64,000 bases of DNA from JBCCGG01 sp039029395 (lineage in GTDB: Bacteria > Pseudomonadota > Alphaproteobacteria > Kiloniellales > JAKSDN01): positions 1-64,000 of the forward strand of contig JBCCGG010000024.1 of assembly GCA_039029395.1 (NCBI GenBank), in the 5' to 3' direction. The notes under the pieces were generated by a model, which saw only the letters and a program-made list of their open reading frames with translations, searched no databases and was not told the origin of the DNA. This document shows positions 16,203 through 25,020 of the stretch, piece by piece (position 1 is the stretch's first letter; each line of letters begins with the position of its first letter). Both the position numbers and the translations under genes were made by a program.

Positions 16203-16501
16203 CAGGGATCGGCCTCCGGCTCGGGCTCGGGCCGCTCCCGGCCGCTCACCCCCAGGTCCCGGTACTCGAAGAACTTGAGGATCGCGATGGTGCCGACGAA
16301 GTTGATCAGAGCGTAGAGCAGGGAGATGTCCAGGAAGTCCGGCCGGTCGGTCAGGAAGCCGAAGACCGCGACCATCAAGACGGTCATGGTGCCGAATGTG
16401 TTGACCGCCAGGATCCGGTCGTAAACCGTCGGGCCCAAGAGCGCCCGGGCGAGCGCCAAGGCCATGGACACCAGGATGCCTGCGGCGGCAGCGGTGAACA
16501 T
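16202..16501 (-). CDS. mrpF: Mrp antiporter subunit F
   Basis: 99 residues, three helices, with ALLGPTVYDRILAVNTFGTMTV typical of MrpF/MnhF. The C-terminus is hydrophilic and acidic (ERPEPEPEADP). TGATG junctions at both ends show translational coupling to mrpE and mrpG. Confidence 0.88.
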   Translation of the reverse strand: MFTAAAAGILVSMALALARALLGPTVYDRILAVNTFGTMTVLMVAVFGFLTDRPDFLDISLLYALINFVGTIAILKFFEYRDLGVSGRERPEPEPEADP

Positions 16502-16995
16502 CAGCTCTTGTCCTCCAGCTGCTTAACCCCCTCCATTTGGGTGACCCGCCGGTCCATCTCGCCGGCCTCCACGTCGTCGGCCATGGCCTTGGTGATGGCG
16601 TGGACCAGGATCGTGTCGCCCGTGACATCGCACGAGACCGTGCCCGGGGTCAGGGTGATCGAGTTGGCGTAGATCACCCGGCCCAGGTCGTCGGCCTGGC
16701 TTGTCTTGGTGCGGAACATGCGTGGGCTGATCGGCATGTCGCGCGCGACGATCATAAGCGCGACGTCGATATTGGTCTTGACGATCTCGACCAGCAGCCA
16801 CGGCCAATAGGTGAGCGCCCGCCAGGTCAGGTGGATCGGATAGCCTTCCCGGTCGACCACGTCCATGCGGTGTGCGATCCAGGTGACCAAGACACAAGAG
16901 GCGAGGCCGAGGCTGAGCAGCAGGCCGTTATAGTGGCCCGACAACAAGAGCCACATGACGAAGAGTCCCGCCGTCAAGCTAAGCGCGTGCGCCAA
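16501..16995 (-). CDS. mrpE: Mrp antiporter subunit E (TTG start)
   Basis: 164 residues. MnhE pattern: LTWRALTYWPWLLVEIVKTNIDVALMI and YANSITLTPGTVSCDVTGDTILVHAIT. Starts at TTG (16995) with AGGGGGA seven bases before it. First gene of the antiporter operon, which then reads F, G, DUF4040, B, C, D, second large subunit, small protein, third large subunit, P-type ATPase. MrpE is a membrane subunit near the cation path in known complexes. Confidence 0.88.
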   Translation of the reverse strand: MAHALSLTAGLFVMWLLLSGHYNGLLLSLGLASCVLVTWIAHRMDVVDREGYPIHLTWRALTYWPWLLVEIVKTNIDVALMIVARDMPISPRMFRTKTSQADDLGRVIYANSITLTPGTVSCDVTGDTILVHAITKAMADDVEAGEMDRRVTQMEGVKQLEDKS

Positions 16996-17060
16996 TTCGC
17001 CGTCCCCCTAGCGCCCCTTAGCCGGAGCGTCTTGGAACCCCCCGAGGTCCCAGCCCATCA

Positions 17061-17088
17061 ATCCTAGCCTGCATGATCTGAAGGTCAA
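17061..17088 (-). promoter_or_regulatory. Predicted promoter of the mrp operon
   Basis: Minus strand TTGACC, 16 bases, TAGGAT, about 65 bases upstream of the mrpE TTG. The -35 has five of six consensus bases, the -10 four of six. It lies in the 117-bp gap behind the ABC permease gene, the only break before the operon. Confidence 0.4.
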
Positions 17089-17112
17089 AGGGTGATGTCT
17101 AACCGAAGGCCA

Positions 17113-17868
17113 TTATCGCGGTGGCGACCCGTCGTCGGCTTGCCAGGACAGCGCTTTGGTCAGCAGTCTGTCGATCAGGAAGTAGAGGCTGACCGCGAAG
17201 ACCGCGAGCACGAAAAGGGCGGCGAACATCAGGTCAATCTGCAGGCGGGCGTTAGCCTGCAGCATGAGGTAACCGAGCCCGGCGCTCGAGCCGACCCACT
17301 CGCCGACGATCGCGCCGATCGGCGCCACCGCCGCGGCGACCCGGATGCCCGAGGCAAGTGCCGGCAGGGCGGCCGGGATGCGCAAGTGGCGCAGGGTGCG
17401 CCAGGGGCTCGCTCCCATGGTCTTGGCGAGATCGAGCCAGCCCGGTTCGGTCCGCCTGAGGCCGTCGAAGAAGGCCGCGGTCACCGGGAAAAAGATGATC
17501 AGGGTCGCCATGGCGACCTTGGAGGCAAGACCATAACCGAGCCACAGCACCAGGATCGGCGCCAAGGCAAAAACCGGGATTGCCTGGCTCGAGACAAAAA
17601 CCGGCAGGAGCCAGCGCCGCGCCGGGCGAAACCAGGCAAGCACCAGGGCGCTCGAGCAACCGAGCAGAGTGCCGAGCAGCAGGCCGAGCAGTATCTCGGC
17701 GATGGTCACCCCGGCGTTAGGAAGGATTTCGGGCCAGCGAGCGACCAGGGCCTCGGCGACCAGGCCCGGGCCAGGCAGGATGTACCGCGGCGCGCCGGTC
17801 AGCCAGACCACCGCCTGCCAAAGGGCCAGTAGGGCCAGGAAAATGATCAACGGGCGCAGGAAGGTCAC
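17113..17868 (-). CDS. ABC transporter permease, NitT/TauT/ThiX type
   Basis: 251 residues, six helices. The conserved EAA-loop region reads LAKTMGASPWRTLRHLRIPAALPALASGIRVA, typical of the NitT/TauT/ThiX-like (SsuC) permeases. IGAIVGEWVGSSAGLGYLML is also standard. Start overlaps the ATPase stop by 4 bases. No periplasmic binding-protein gene lies next to it. Candidate substrates for this subfamily include thiamine precursors, riboflavin, nitrate and sulfonates; the sequence alone does not choose, though the ThiX/RibX-like HMP or riboflavin type is plausible. Confidence 0.8.
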   Translation of the reverse strand: MTFLRPLIIFLALLALWQAVVWLTGAPRYILPGPGLVAEALVARWPEILPNAGVTIAEILLGLLLGTLLGCSSALVLAWFRPARRWLLPVFVSSQAIPVFALAPILVLWLGYGLASKVAMATLIIFFPVTAAFFDGLRRTEPGWLDLAKTMGASPWRTLRHLRIPAALPALASGIRVAAAVAPIGAIVGEWVGSSAGLGYLMLQANARLQIDLMFAALFVLAVFAVSLYFLIDRLLTKALSWQADDGSPPR

Positions 17869-18671
17869 TCTTCGGACTCGCTGTGAGCCGTGGCAAGACG
17901 CTTCAAGAGCTCGGCCTGATGGGCCAGGATCTCAGGATCGGCGGGATCGCGCGGCGGCGCTCCGGCCGGCTGGAGCGCTTGGCCGAGCCTGGCCGGGCGG
18001 CCAGCCATGACGTAGATCTCGTGCCCCAGGCGCAGGGCCTCTAGGGGGTCGTGGGTGACCAGCAATAGGGTGCGCCCGGACAGCCGGCGCGCGGCCAGAC
18101 CCTGGAGCTCGTATCGGGTGATCGCATCAAGCGCCGAAAAGGGCTCGTCCATCAGCACGATCGGCCGCTCCTCCATCAGGGTGCGCGCAAGGGCGACCCT
18201 TTGTCGCATCCCGATCGAGAGTTGGGCCGGCCGCTGCGCGGCACTGGCGCCCACTCGCAGGCTGTCGAGCAGGTCGCGCGCCTGGTCGCGCCTTGCCTGA
18301 GTGATCGGCTCACCCCGAAGGCGCAGGCCCAGCAGCACGTTGTCGAGCACGCTGGCCCAGGGCAGCAGCAAATCCTGCTGAGCCATGTAGGCGATGCGGT
18401 CGGTCACCGGGCGGCCGGCACCGTCGCGTGCCTCGCCCTCGGCTTCGGCTGCCAAGCCGGCAATCAGGCGTAGGAGCGAGGTCTTGCCCACGCCCGAAGG
18501 CCCGAGCAAGCAGGTCGTGCGGCCGCCGGGGAGGGTCAGGTGCAGGTCCTGGAACAGCCTCTGGCCGTTGTAGGCGAGCGCGGCGGCGTCGAGTTGGATA
18601 GTCGGGGCGCCGGTCTCATGGTTAAGAGACTCTGAACCACGAGCACTCTCTTGGTCCTTCTTTGCGGTCAC
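17865..18671 (-). CDS. ABC transporter ATPase, NitT/TauT/ThiZ type
   Basis: 268 residues with Walker A GPSGVGKTSLLRL, Q-loop AYMAQQDLLLPWASV (the DLLLPW form is common in ThiZ/SsuB-like proteins), signature LSIGMRQRVALART and Walker B IVLMDEPFSALD. The signature begins LSIG rather than LSGG. An N-terminal polar stretch of about 25 residues precedes the core; a later start is possible. No thiamine-pyrophosphate riboswitch motif was found in the 249 bp upstream. Partner of the overlapping permease gene. Confidence 0.8.
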   Translation of the reverse strand: MTAKKDQESARGSESLNHETGAPTIQLDAAALAYNGQRLFQDLHLTLPGGRTTCLLGPSGVGKTSLLRLIAGLAAEAEGEARDGAGRPVTDRIAYMAQQDLLLPWASVLDNVLLGLRLRGEPITQARRDQARDLLDSLRVGASAAQRPAQLSIGMRQRVALARTLMEERPIVLMDEPFSALDAITRYELQGLAARRLSGRTLLLVTHDPLEALRLGHEIYVMAGRPARLGQALQPAGAPPRDPADPEILAHQAELLKRLATAHSESEE

Positions 18672-18920
18672 GGCGCCTCTGCTATCGGATCGTCGGCGCC
18701 ATCTGTGGGCGGCACCGCGGCGCGCGCACTATCGCAACGGTTCGGCCGGGCGGCAAGTGGCCCGCAAAGTGCGACGATTCTGGCTGAATCCTGGGTTTTT
18801 CTCGGCTTTGTTCACTTATGGTTTGCTTTCTCGTGGTAACAGACCTGTAGGGAAAGATTTGACTGGGATCGACATGCACCCAAATGGGCCACTTTACCAA
18901 GCTACGCGCCGGGAGTCCCC

Positions 18921-19580
18921 ATGACCGAGGTTAAGGACACCCCTGTCGAGGAGGTCGTGGAGGCTGGCGCCGCCGAGGATATTGAGCGGCACAAGTTTCC
19001 CCGCAACTCTGTTTTGCTGCCGGCGGTGCTCAGCGTCGGCGAGCAGGAGGTCGCCTGCGAAATCCTCAACCTCTCGGACGGCGGCGCCAAAGTGCGGCTG
19101 AGCGATCCGATCGAGTGCAGCGAGACGGCGGTTCTGACCATCGAGCCTCATGGCGCGCTGATCTGCTCGACGGCCTGGCAGAACGGCCATTTCGTCGGTT
19201 TGGCAATCGATACCCAGGACGAAAAGCAGCAGGCGGTCCTTCAGGAGATCATCGCTAATCCGGAATCGAGCAGCGATCGGCGCGATTATCCGCGCACTTC
19301 GGTGCTCTGGTCGGGCCGGATTCACGCTGCCGGACGGGTTGCCGAATGCCGCGTGCTCAACATCTCGGCGCTCGGCGCCAAGGTGCGTCTGCTGGAATCC
19401 TTGCAACATGGCACCGAAGTCAGTCTTATGATCGATCGCTTCGGTGAGTTCCCCAGCGATGTGGTGTGGCAAGAGGGCGAATACCTGGGAATCAATTTCC
19501 GCGACGAGCCGGAGGACATCGTCCGGATCGTCGAGCCTGCCTTGCCGGCAATCCGCGGCGGCACTGAGCCGAGCGCCTAA
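18921..19580 (+). CDS. Tandem PilZ-domain protein
   Basis: 219 residues holding two PilZ-like domains (about 20-110 and 118-205). The second has the full c-di-GMP motif RDYPR with NISALG; the first aligns as HKFPR with NLSDGG, so the leading Arg of RxxxR is His. The repeat parallel (RHKFPRNSVLLPAVL versus RRDYPRTSVLWSGRI; GGAKVRL versus GAKVRL) shows an internal duplication. Predicted cytoplasmic c-di-GMP effector, perhaps binding one ligand pair only. ATG at 18921 follows CCGGGAGTCCCC. It is transcribed away from the ABC genes and toward the deacetylase gene 36 bp downstream. Confidence 0.8.
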   Translation: MTEVKDTPVEEVVEAGAAEDIERHKFPRNSVLLPAVLSVGEQEVACEILNLSDGGAKVRLSDPIECSETAVLTIEPHGALICSTAWQNGHFVGLAIDTQDEKQQAVLQEIIANPESSSDRRDYPRTSVLWSGRIHAAGRVAECRVLNISALGAKVRLLESLQHGTEVSLMIDRFGEFPSDVVWQEGEYLGINFRDEPEDIVRIVEPALPAIRGGTEPSA

Positions 19581-19616
19581 GGGCCTTTTCAAGCCCTACT
19601 TTCCGGGATCCGGAGG

Positions 19617-20753
19617 ATGACCTCCGGGCCCTGGTTCATTGGCAGCGAGATCTACCGGACCTCGAGCTACGGGTCGCGTCATCCCTTGGCGATTCCCAGG
19701 GTTTCGAGCGTGATCGACCTGTGCCGTGCGCTCGGTTGGTTGCCGTCGGAACGCTACCTGGACAGCCCACGGGCGACGCCGGCCGAACTTGCCCGTTTCC
19801 ACGACTCAGACTACCTCGATGCGCTGATCGAGGCAGAGCGCCGTCAGCGGGCCTCGCCCGACGTGCGCCGGCGCTACAACATCGGCTGCAACGGCAATCC
19901 GGTGTTCGCCGAGATGTTTCGGCGGCCGGCGACCGCCTGCGGCGGCTCGCTGCTGGCCGCCCGGCGGCTCAGCCAGCGGCGCGGCCAGCGCACAGTGGTC
20001 TACAATCCGGCCGGCGGAACCCATCATGGCCGTCCGAGCCAGGCCAGCGGTTTTTGCTATCTGAACGACCCTGTGCTTGGCATCCTCGGCCTGCTGGACG
20101 GCGGATTCGAGCGGGTTTTCTATCTGGACGTGGATGCGCACCACTGCGACGGCGTCGAGGCCGCTTTCGCTGAGGAGCGCCGTGTCTTCACCCTGTCGAT
20201 CCACGAAGCCGGGCGCTGGCCCATGAGCCGCGATGGTAAAGGGCCGGGCCAAGCTCACGATCGTGCCGGCGGCCAGGCGCGCAATCTGCCGGTGCCGGTT
20301 GGATTCAACGATAGCGAGCTGGACTACCTGCTCGAAACCGTGGTGCTGCCCCGGATCGCGGTTTTCGCACCCCAGGCAATCGTGCTCCAGTGCGGCGCCG
20401 ACGCGCTTGCAGACGATCCGCTCAGCAAGCTTGCGCTCTCCAACAATGCCCTGTGGCGGGTCGTCGCGGCGGTCAAGGACCTTGCGTCGGGGCTTCTCGT
20501 TCTGGGCGGCGGCGGCTATAACCCCTGGTCGGTGGCGCGCTGTTGGACCGGTGTCTGGGCGACCTTGAACGGGATCGAGATTCCCCAGCGTCTGCCGGAG
20601 GCGCCGCGCGCGGTGCTGGGCGCCTTGTCGTGGCGTCGCAGCCAGGGGCGCAACCCGCCCGACCATTGGTTCGACAGCCTGCGCGACGCGCCCCGGCCGG
20701 GCCCTCTGCGCGCAGAGATCAGAGCCCTGGCGGCTCAGGTAATGAGGGATTGA
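19617..20753 (+). CDS. Histone-deacetylase-family hydrolase (AcuC/HdaH-like)
   Basis: 378 residues. Catalytic elements of the arginase/deacetylase fold: NPAGGTHHG (paired His), FYLDVDAHHCDGVEAAF (Asp and His zinc ligands), LQCGADALADDPL (second Asp) and LGGGGYNP (Tyr). Start ATG at 19617 follows CCGGAGG. Family members remove acyl groups from acetylated proteins, polyamines or acetoin-pathway enzymes; the substrate here is not known. The DUF192 gene follows after 9 bp. Confidence 0.82.
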   Translation: MTSGPWFIGSEIYRTSSYGSRHPLAIPRVSSVIDLCRALGWLPSERYLDSPRATPAELARFHDSDYLDALIEAERRQRASPDVRRRYNIGCNGNPVFAEMFRRPATACGGSLLAARRLSQRRGQRTVVYNPAGGTHHGRPSQASGFCYLNDPVLGILGLLDGGFERVFYLDVDAHHCDGVEAAFAEERRVFTLSIHEAGRWPMSRDGKGPGQAHDRAGGQARNLPVPVGFNDSELDYLLETVVLPRIAVFAPQAIVLQCGADALADDPLSKLALSNNALWRVVAAVKDLASGLLVLGGGGYNPWSVARCWTGVWATLNGIEIPQRLPEAPRAVLGALSWRRSQGRNPPDHWFDSLRDAPRPGPLRAEIRALAAQVMRD

Positions 20754-20762
20754 AGGCGAGGC

Positions 20763-21239
20763 ATGACCAGACGAGTGATCCTCCTGATCGGGCTCCTGGC
20801 GCTTTTCGCGGACCCGCGCGGCGCCTGGGCCCAGGGCGCCCTAGCGAGCTTCGAGCGCGACGAGCTGGTGATCGAGCGCGCCGACGGCGGAAGTCACCGC
20901 TTCGACATCGAGCTCGCGCTCGAGCCGCAACAGCAGGCGCAGGGACTGATGTACCGACGCAAGATGGCGCCCGAGGCGGGCATGCTGTTCATTTACGAGC
21001 CGGTTCGCCAGGTCGCTATGTGGATGCAAAACACCTACATTCCCCTGGACATGATTTTCATCCAGGCGGACGGACAGATTGTGAAGATCGTGGAGCGGAC
21101 GGTGCCTTTGTCCCAGGAGACGATCTCGTCAGATCGTCCGGTGCGCGCCGTGCTTGAAGTGAACGGTGGGACCGCGGCGCGACTTGACTTAAAGCCAGGT
21201 GACCGTGTGGTACACGCCCTGATCGGCGGTGCGCCCTAG
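20763..21239 (+). CDS. DUF192-family exported protein
   Basis: 158 residues. Signal peptide MTRRVILLIGLLALFADPRG with AWAQ cleavage region, then the DUF192 core: QAQGLMYRRKMAPEAGMLF, MWMQNTYIPLDMIFI and VLEVNGGTAARLDLKPGDRV. This periplasmic family is widespread and of unknown function. It follows the deacetylase by 9 bp and probably shares its transcript. Confidence 0.85.
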   Translation: MTRRVILLIGLLALFADPRGAWAQGALASFERDELVIERADGGSHRFDIELALEPQQQAQGLMYRRKMAPEAGMLFIYEPVRQVAMWMQNTYIPLDMIFIQADGQIVKIVERTVPLSQETISSDRPVRAVLEVNGGTAARLDLKPGDRVVHALIGGAP

Positions 21240-21271
21240 AGCGGGCGACCGGGCGCGAAAGAGCGCTAAGC

Positions 21272-21568
21272 TCAAGCCTCAGGTTCGAGGGAGACCGTTT
21301 GCTCGATGGCGTGCCAGCCTTCGCCGGCGGCGACCAGACAGCTAAGACCCTGCGGGGTCGTGACGATGATCGTCCAGGTGTCGCCCTTGTCGGTCGAAAG
21401 CACCTCGACCAGGCCGCCGGTATTGGTGACCCCGAGAGCGACCGGCTGCTCCTTGTACTTGCTGGCGAGCAAAGCGATCACGCTGTCGCGGTCGTTACAT
21501 TGGGTTTGGGCGAGAGCGGACGTCGAATAGATCGCGAACACCGCGCCGAGCAACAGGCTCTTCCACAT
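21272..21568 (-). CDS. Small exported protein of unknown function
   Basis: 98 residues from MWKSLLLGAVFAIYSTSALA, a signal peptide cleaved before QTQCNDRD; a frame extension upstream has no signal-like start and was refused. The mature 79 residues contain two Cys (QCNDRD and LSCLVAAGEGW), likely a disulfide, and end in a short polar tail. Conserved in style with small alphaproteobacterial exported proteins (VIALLASKYKEQPVALGVTN...GGLVEVL), but no named family is recognised. Converges with the DUF192 gene. Confidence 0.7.
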   Translation of the reverse strand: MWKSLLLGAVFAIYSTSALAQTQCNDRDSVIALLASKYKEQPVALGVTNTGGLVEVLSTDKGDTWTIIVTTPQGLSCLVAAGEGWHAIEQTVSLEPEA

Positions 21569-21810
21569 GGTTTGCCTCGTGCAAATTTCACCATGTTGAC
21601 CCGCGTTCTCTGAGGGCCAACCTGCCAATTGTGACGGGCAGTCGTAAAGAGCCTGTTAAAATAACCTTAATTTTCAATTAACTTCGATCAATCGGGCAAA
21701 ATCTAGGAAATCTCACCGATCCGCGGCAGGCAGAGTTTGCTCGGGCCGGGGCGGCCAACTAGCATGACGGGGATGCGACCGCGACCCGCCTGGCCGATTT
21801 CCATGCCCAC

Positions 21811-22653
21811 ATGAATGCGCCTCAGCTCCTCGCAGCTCCACCGCTCGAGCGCACATGGGGTGAGGCTCGCTGCGCTTTTCGCCTGCGCGGCGAACGGCAC
21901 GAGATCGCCGAGCTGCACCAGGCCGGGGCGCTCAAGGTGCGCATGCCCAGGACACCGGTGGCGGCCGCGGCCGAAGCGGTCCTGATCAACACGGCGGGTG
22001 GCCTGACCGACGGCGATCGGCTGGACGTCGCGGTCGAGGTGGGTGCCGGCGCCCACGCGGTAGTGACCACCCAGGCCGCCGAACGGGCCTATGCCTCCCG
22101 GGGCGGCGACGCCACGGCGCGGACCCGGCTGCGGGTCAAGGCCGGCGGCCAGCTCGCCTGGCTGCCCCAGGAGACGATCCTGTTCGACAGATCCCGCCTT
22201 CGAAGGTCCCTGGAGATCGGGCTCGAGGGCGACGCCCGTTTGTTGGCCCATGAATCCCTGGTGTTCGGCCGGGCCGCGATGGGCGAGCGTCTGGCATCGG
22301 GCCGTTTCCGGGATCTCTGGCGGGTGTGCCGGGACGGGCGTTTGCTTCATGCCGAAGCCTTTCGGCTCGAGGGCGATATCGCCGCCAGGCTCGAGGGGTC
22401 CGCGCTTTTGGCCGGGGCCGGCGCGATGACCACGATCCTCTACATCGCCGAAGACACGGAGGAGATGGCCGTGACCCTGCGACACCAGATTGAGCGGCTA
22501 CCGGCAATGGACGGGCTCCTGGCCGTCAGCGCCTGGGGCGGAAAGCTGGTGGTGCGGGGCGTGGCCGAGAGCGGTTACCACCTGCGGCGCCTTGTCGTCC
22601 CCATCCTATGCCAACTTCACGGCGGCGCCTTGCCGCGCATTTGGACCACTTGA
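21811..22653 (+). CDS. ureD: Urease accessory protein UreD
   Basis: 280 residues. UreD pattern: LHQAGALKVRMPR, NTAGGLTDGDRL, TTQAAERAYAS and WLPQETILFDRSRLRRSL. Forms the UreD-UreF-UreG complex that delivers nickel and carbon dioxide to apo-urease. First gene of the operon, with the structural genes 10 bp downstream. The ATG at 21811 has only a weak ribosome site; a short out-of-frame ATG lies 6 bases before it. Confidence 0.9.
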   Translation: MNAPQLLAAPPLERTWGEARCAFRLRGERHEIAELHQAGALKVRMPRTPVAAAAEAVLINTAGGLTDGDRLDVAVEVGAGAHAVVTTQAAERAYASRGGDATARTRLRVKAGGQLAWLPQETILFDRSRLRRSLEIGLEGDARLLAHESLVFGRAAMGERLASGRFRDLWRVCRDGRLLHAEAFRLEGDIAARLEGSALLAGAGAMTTILYIAEDTEEMAVTLRHQIERLPAMDGLLAVSAWGGKLVVRGVAESGYHLRRLVVPILCQLHGGALPRIWTT

Positions 22654-22663
22654 GGAGAGACCT

Positions 22664-22966
22664 ATGAACCTGTCCCCGCGCGAGAAGGACAAGCTGCTGG
22701 TGGCAATGGCCGCCATGGTCGCGCGCCGCCGGCTCGAGCGCGGCGTCAAGCTCAACCATCCCGAGGCGGTTGCCTTGATCTCCGATTTTGTGGTCGAAGG
22801 CGCACGCGACGGCCGCTCAGTGGCCGATCTCATGTCGGCGGGCGCCCAAGTCGTCGGCCGACCCCAGGTCATGGAAGGCGTGGCCGAGATGATCCGCGAC
22901 GTGCAGGTCGAGGCGACCTTCCCCGACGGCACGAAGCTGGTCACCATCCACCAGCCGATCCGCTAG
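22664..22966 (+). CDS. ureA: Urease gamma subunit
   Basis: 100 residues, MNLSPREKDKLLVAMAAMVA, the expected length. LNHPEAVALISDFVVEGARDG and FPDGTKLVTIHQPI are family-typical. GAGGAGAGACCT precedes the ATG at good spacing. Assembles with UreB and UreC into the cytoplasmic (ABC)3 enzyme. Confidence 0.95.
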   Translation: MNLSPREKDKLLVAMAAMVARRRLERGVKLNHPEAVALISDFVVEGARDGRSVADLMSAGAQVVGRPQVMEGVAEMIRDVQVEATFPDGTKLVTIHQPIR

Positions 22967-22976
22967 GAGGGCACCC

Positions 22977-23285
22977 ATGATCCCAGGCGAGATCCTGTTG
23001 GCCGAGGGCGATATCGAGCTCAATGCCGGCCAGCCGAGCGTCACCCTGCTGGTCGCCAACCGAGGCGACCGGCCGGTCCAAGTCGGCAGCCACTACCATT
23101 TCTTCGAGACCAACGGGGCACTGGACTTCGAGCGCGAGAAGGCGCGCGGCATGCGCCTCGATATTGCCGCCGGTACGGCGGTGCGCTTCGAGCCGGGCCA
23201 GTCGCGCGAGGTGACTCTGGTGCCCTACCGGGGTACCCGCCAGGTCTTCGGCTTCTATCAGAAAATCATGGGTTCACTGGACTGA
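22977..23285 (+). CDS. ureB: Urease beta subunit
   Basis: 102 residues, MIPGEILLAEGDIELNAG. VANRGDRPVQVGSHYHFFE and LDIAAGTAVRFEPG are typical. AGGAGGGCACCC precedes the ATG. It is 10 bp after ureA and 12 bp before ureC. Confidence 0.95.
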   Translation: MIPGEILLAEGDIELNAGQPSVTLLVANRGDRPVQVGSHYHFFETNGALDFEREKARGMRLDIAAGTAVRFEPGQSREVTLVPYRGTRQVFGFYQKIMGSLD

Positions 23286-23297
23286 GCGAGAGAACCG

Positions 23298-25010
23298 ATG
23301 CCAGCAAGAATCTCACGGGCCGCCTATGTGGAGATGTTTGGGCCGAGCGTCGGCGACAGGGTGCGTTTGGCCGACACCGAGCTCTTCGTTGAGGTCGAGC
23401 GCGACCACACGACCTACGGCGAGGAGATCAAGTTCGGCGGCGGCAAGGTCATCCGCGACGGCATGGGCCAGTCCCAGAGCCCACGCGCGGCGGGTGCCGT
23501 CGACACGGTGATCACCAACGCGCTGATCATCGACCACTGGGGCGTCGTCAAGGCGGATGTCGGCCTACGGGATGGCCGCATTTCGGGTATCGGCAAGGCC
23601 GGCAATCCGGAAACCCAGCCTGACGTCGACATTGTCGTCGGCCCGGGCACGGAGGCGATCGCCGGTGAGGGCAAGATCTTGACCGCCGGCGGCATAGACG
23701 CCCACATCCACTTCATCTGCCCCCAACAGATCGACCACGCCCTAATGTCCGGCATTACGACCATGCTCGGCGGCGGCACCGGCCCGGCAACCGGCACCAA
23801 CGCGACCACCTGCACGCCCGGCGCCTGGCACATCGGGCGGATGATTCAGGCGGCCGACGGTTTCGCCATGAACCTGGGCTTCGCCGGCAAGGGCAACGCC
23901 GCGACGCCCGAGGCTCTGCGCGAGCAGGTGCTGGGCGGCGCCATGGCGCTCAAGCTGCACGAGGATTGGGGCACCACGCCGGGCGCCATCGATTGCTGCC
24001 TCGGGGTCGCCGATGAGATGGACGTCCAGGTGATGCTCCACACCGACACGCTCAACGAGTCCGGCTTTGTCGAAAATACCGTTGCCGCCTTCAAGGGGCG
24101 GACCATTCACGCCTTCCACACCGAAGGGGCTGGCGGCGGCCACGCGCCCGACATCATCAAGGTGTGCGGCGAGCCGAACGTCTTGCCCTCCTCGACCAAT
24201 CCCAGCCTGCCCTACACCGTGAACACGGTCGACGAGCACTTGGACATGCTGATGGTCTGCCATCACTTGAACAGTGAGATTCCGGAGGACATCGCCTTCG
24301 CCGAGAGTCGCATCCGCCGGGAAACCATGGCCGCCGAGGATATCCTGCACGACATGGGCGCCTTCTCGATCGTCGCCTCGGACAGTCAAGCCATGGGCCG
24401 GGTCGGCGAGGTCATCATCCGCACCTGGCAAACCGCCGACAACATGAAGCGCCAGCGCGGCCAGTTGCCTGAGGAGAGCGGCGACAACGACAACCTGCGG
24501 GTCCGGCGCTTTATCGCCAAGTACACGATCAACCCGGCGATCGCCCACGGACTGTCAGAGCACGTGGGATCCGTCGAGGTTGGCAAGCGCGCCGATCTGG
24601 TGCTCTGGCAGCCGGCCTTCTTCGGGGTCAAGCCGGACATGGTGCTTTTGGGCGGCACCATCGCGGCGGCTGCCATGGGCGATCCCAACGCTTCGATCCC
24701 GACGCCCCAACCGGTCCACTACCAGCCAATGTTCGGCGGCTTCGGGCGTTCCATGACCGCATCGGGCGTGACCTTCGTCTCCCAGGCCGCGGCCGAGCGG
24801 GTGCTCGGCAAGGCGCTCGGTGTGGCGAAAGACTTGGTGGCGGTCGCCGATACCCGGTCGGGTCTGTCCAAGAAGTCGATGATCCTGAACGACGCCCTGC
24901 CGGTCATGGAGGTCGACCCTGAGACCTACGAGGTGCGTGCCGACGGCGAGCTTCTGACCTGTCAACCGGCCAAGGTGCTGCCACTGGCCCAACGCTACTT
25001 CCTGTTCTGA
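23298..25010 (+). CDS. ureC: Urease alpha (catalytic) subunit
   Basis: 570 residues. Nickel ligands are all in place: H136 and H138 (AHIHF), the carbamylated K219 (GAMALKLHEDWG), H248 (HTDTLNESGF), H274 (HAFHTEGAGG) and D362 (ASDSQAMGR); the flap residue lies in MVCHHLNSEIP near 322. Hydrolyses urea to ammonia and carbamate. Length matches the bacterial alpha subunit. Confidence 0.97.
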   Translation: MPARISRAAYVEMFGPSVGDRVRLADTELFVEVERDHTTYGEEIKFGGGKVIRDGMGQSQSPRAAGAVDTVITNALIIDHWGVVKADVGLRDGRISGIGKAGNPETQPDVDIVVGPGTEAIAGEGKILTAGGIDAHIHFICPQQIDHALMSGITTMLGGGTGPATGTNATTCTPGAWHIGRMIQAADGFAMNLGFAGKGNAATPEALREQVLGGAMALKLHEDWGTTPGAIDCCLGVADEMDVQVMLHTDTLNESGFVENTVAAFKGRTIHAFHTEGAGGGHAPDIIKVCGEPNVLPSSTNPSLPYTVNTVDEHLDMLMVCHHLNSEIPEDIAFAESRIRRETMAAEDILHDMGAFSIVASDSQAMGRVGEVIIRTWQTADNMKRQRGQLPEESGDNDNLRVRRFIAKYTINPAIAHGLSEHVGSVEVGKRADLVLWQPAFFGVKPDMVLLGGTIAAAAMGDPNASIPTPQPVHYQPMFGGFGRSMTASGVTFVSQAAAERVLGKALGVAKDLVAVADTRSGLSKKSMILNDALPVMEVDPETYEVRADGELLTCQPAKVLPLAQRYFLF

Positions 25011-25020
25011 GGGTGTAGCC

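Noticed and set aside
18672..18920. Thiamine-pyrophosphate riboswitch ahead of the ThiX/ThiZ-like pair
   Set aside because: The CTGAGA and ACCTGA-type landmarks were not found in the leader on the minus strand.
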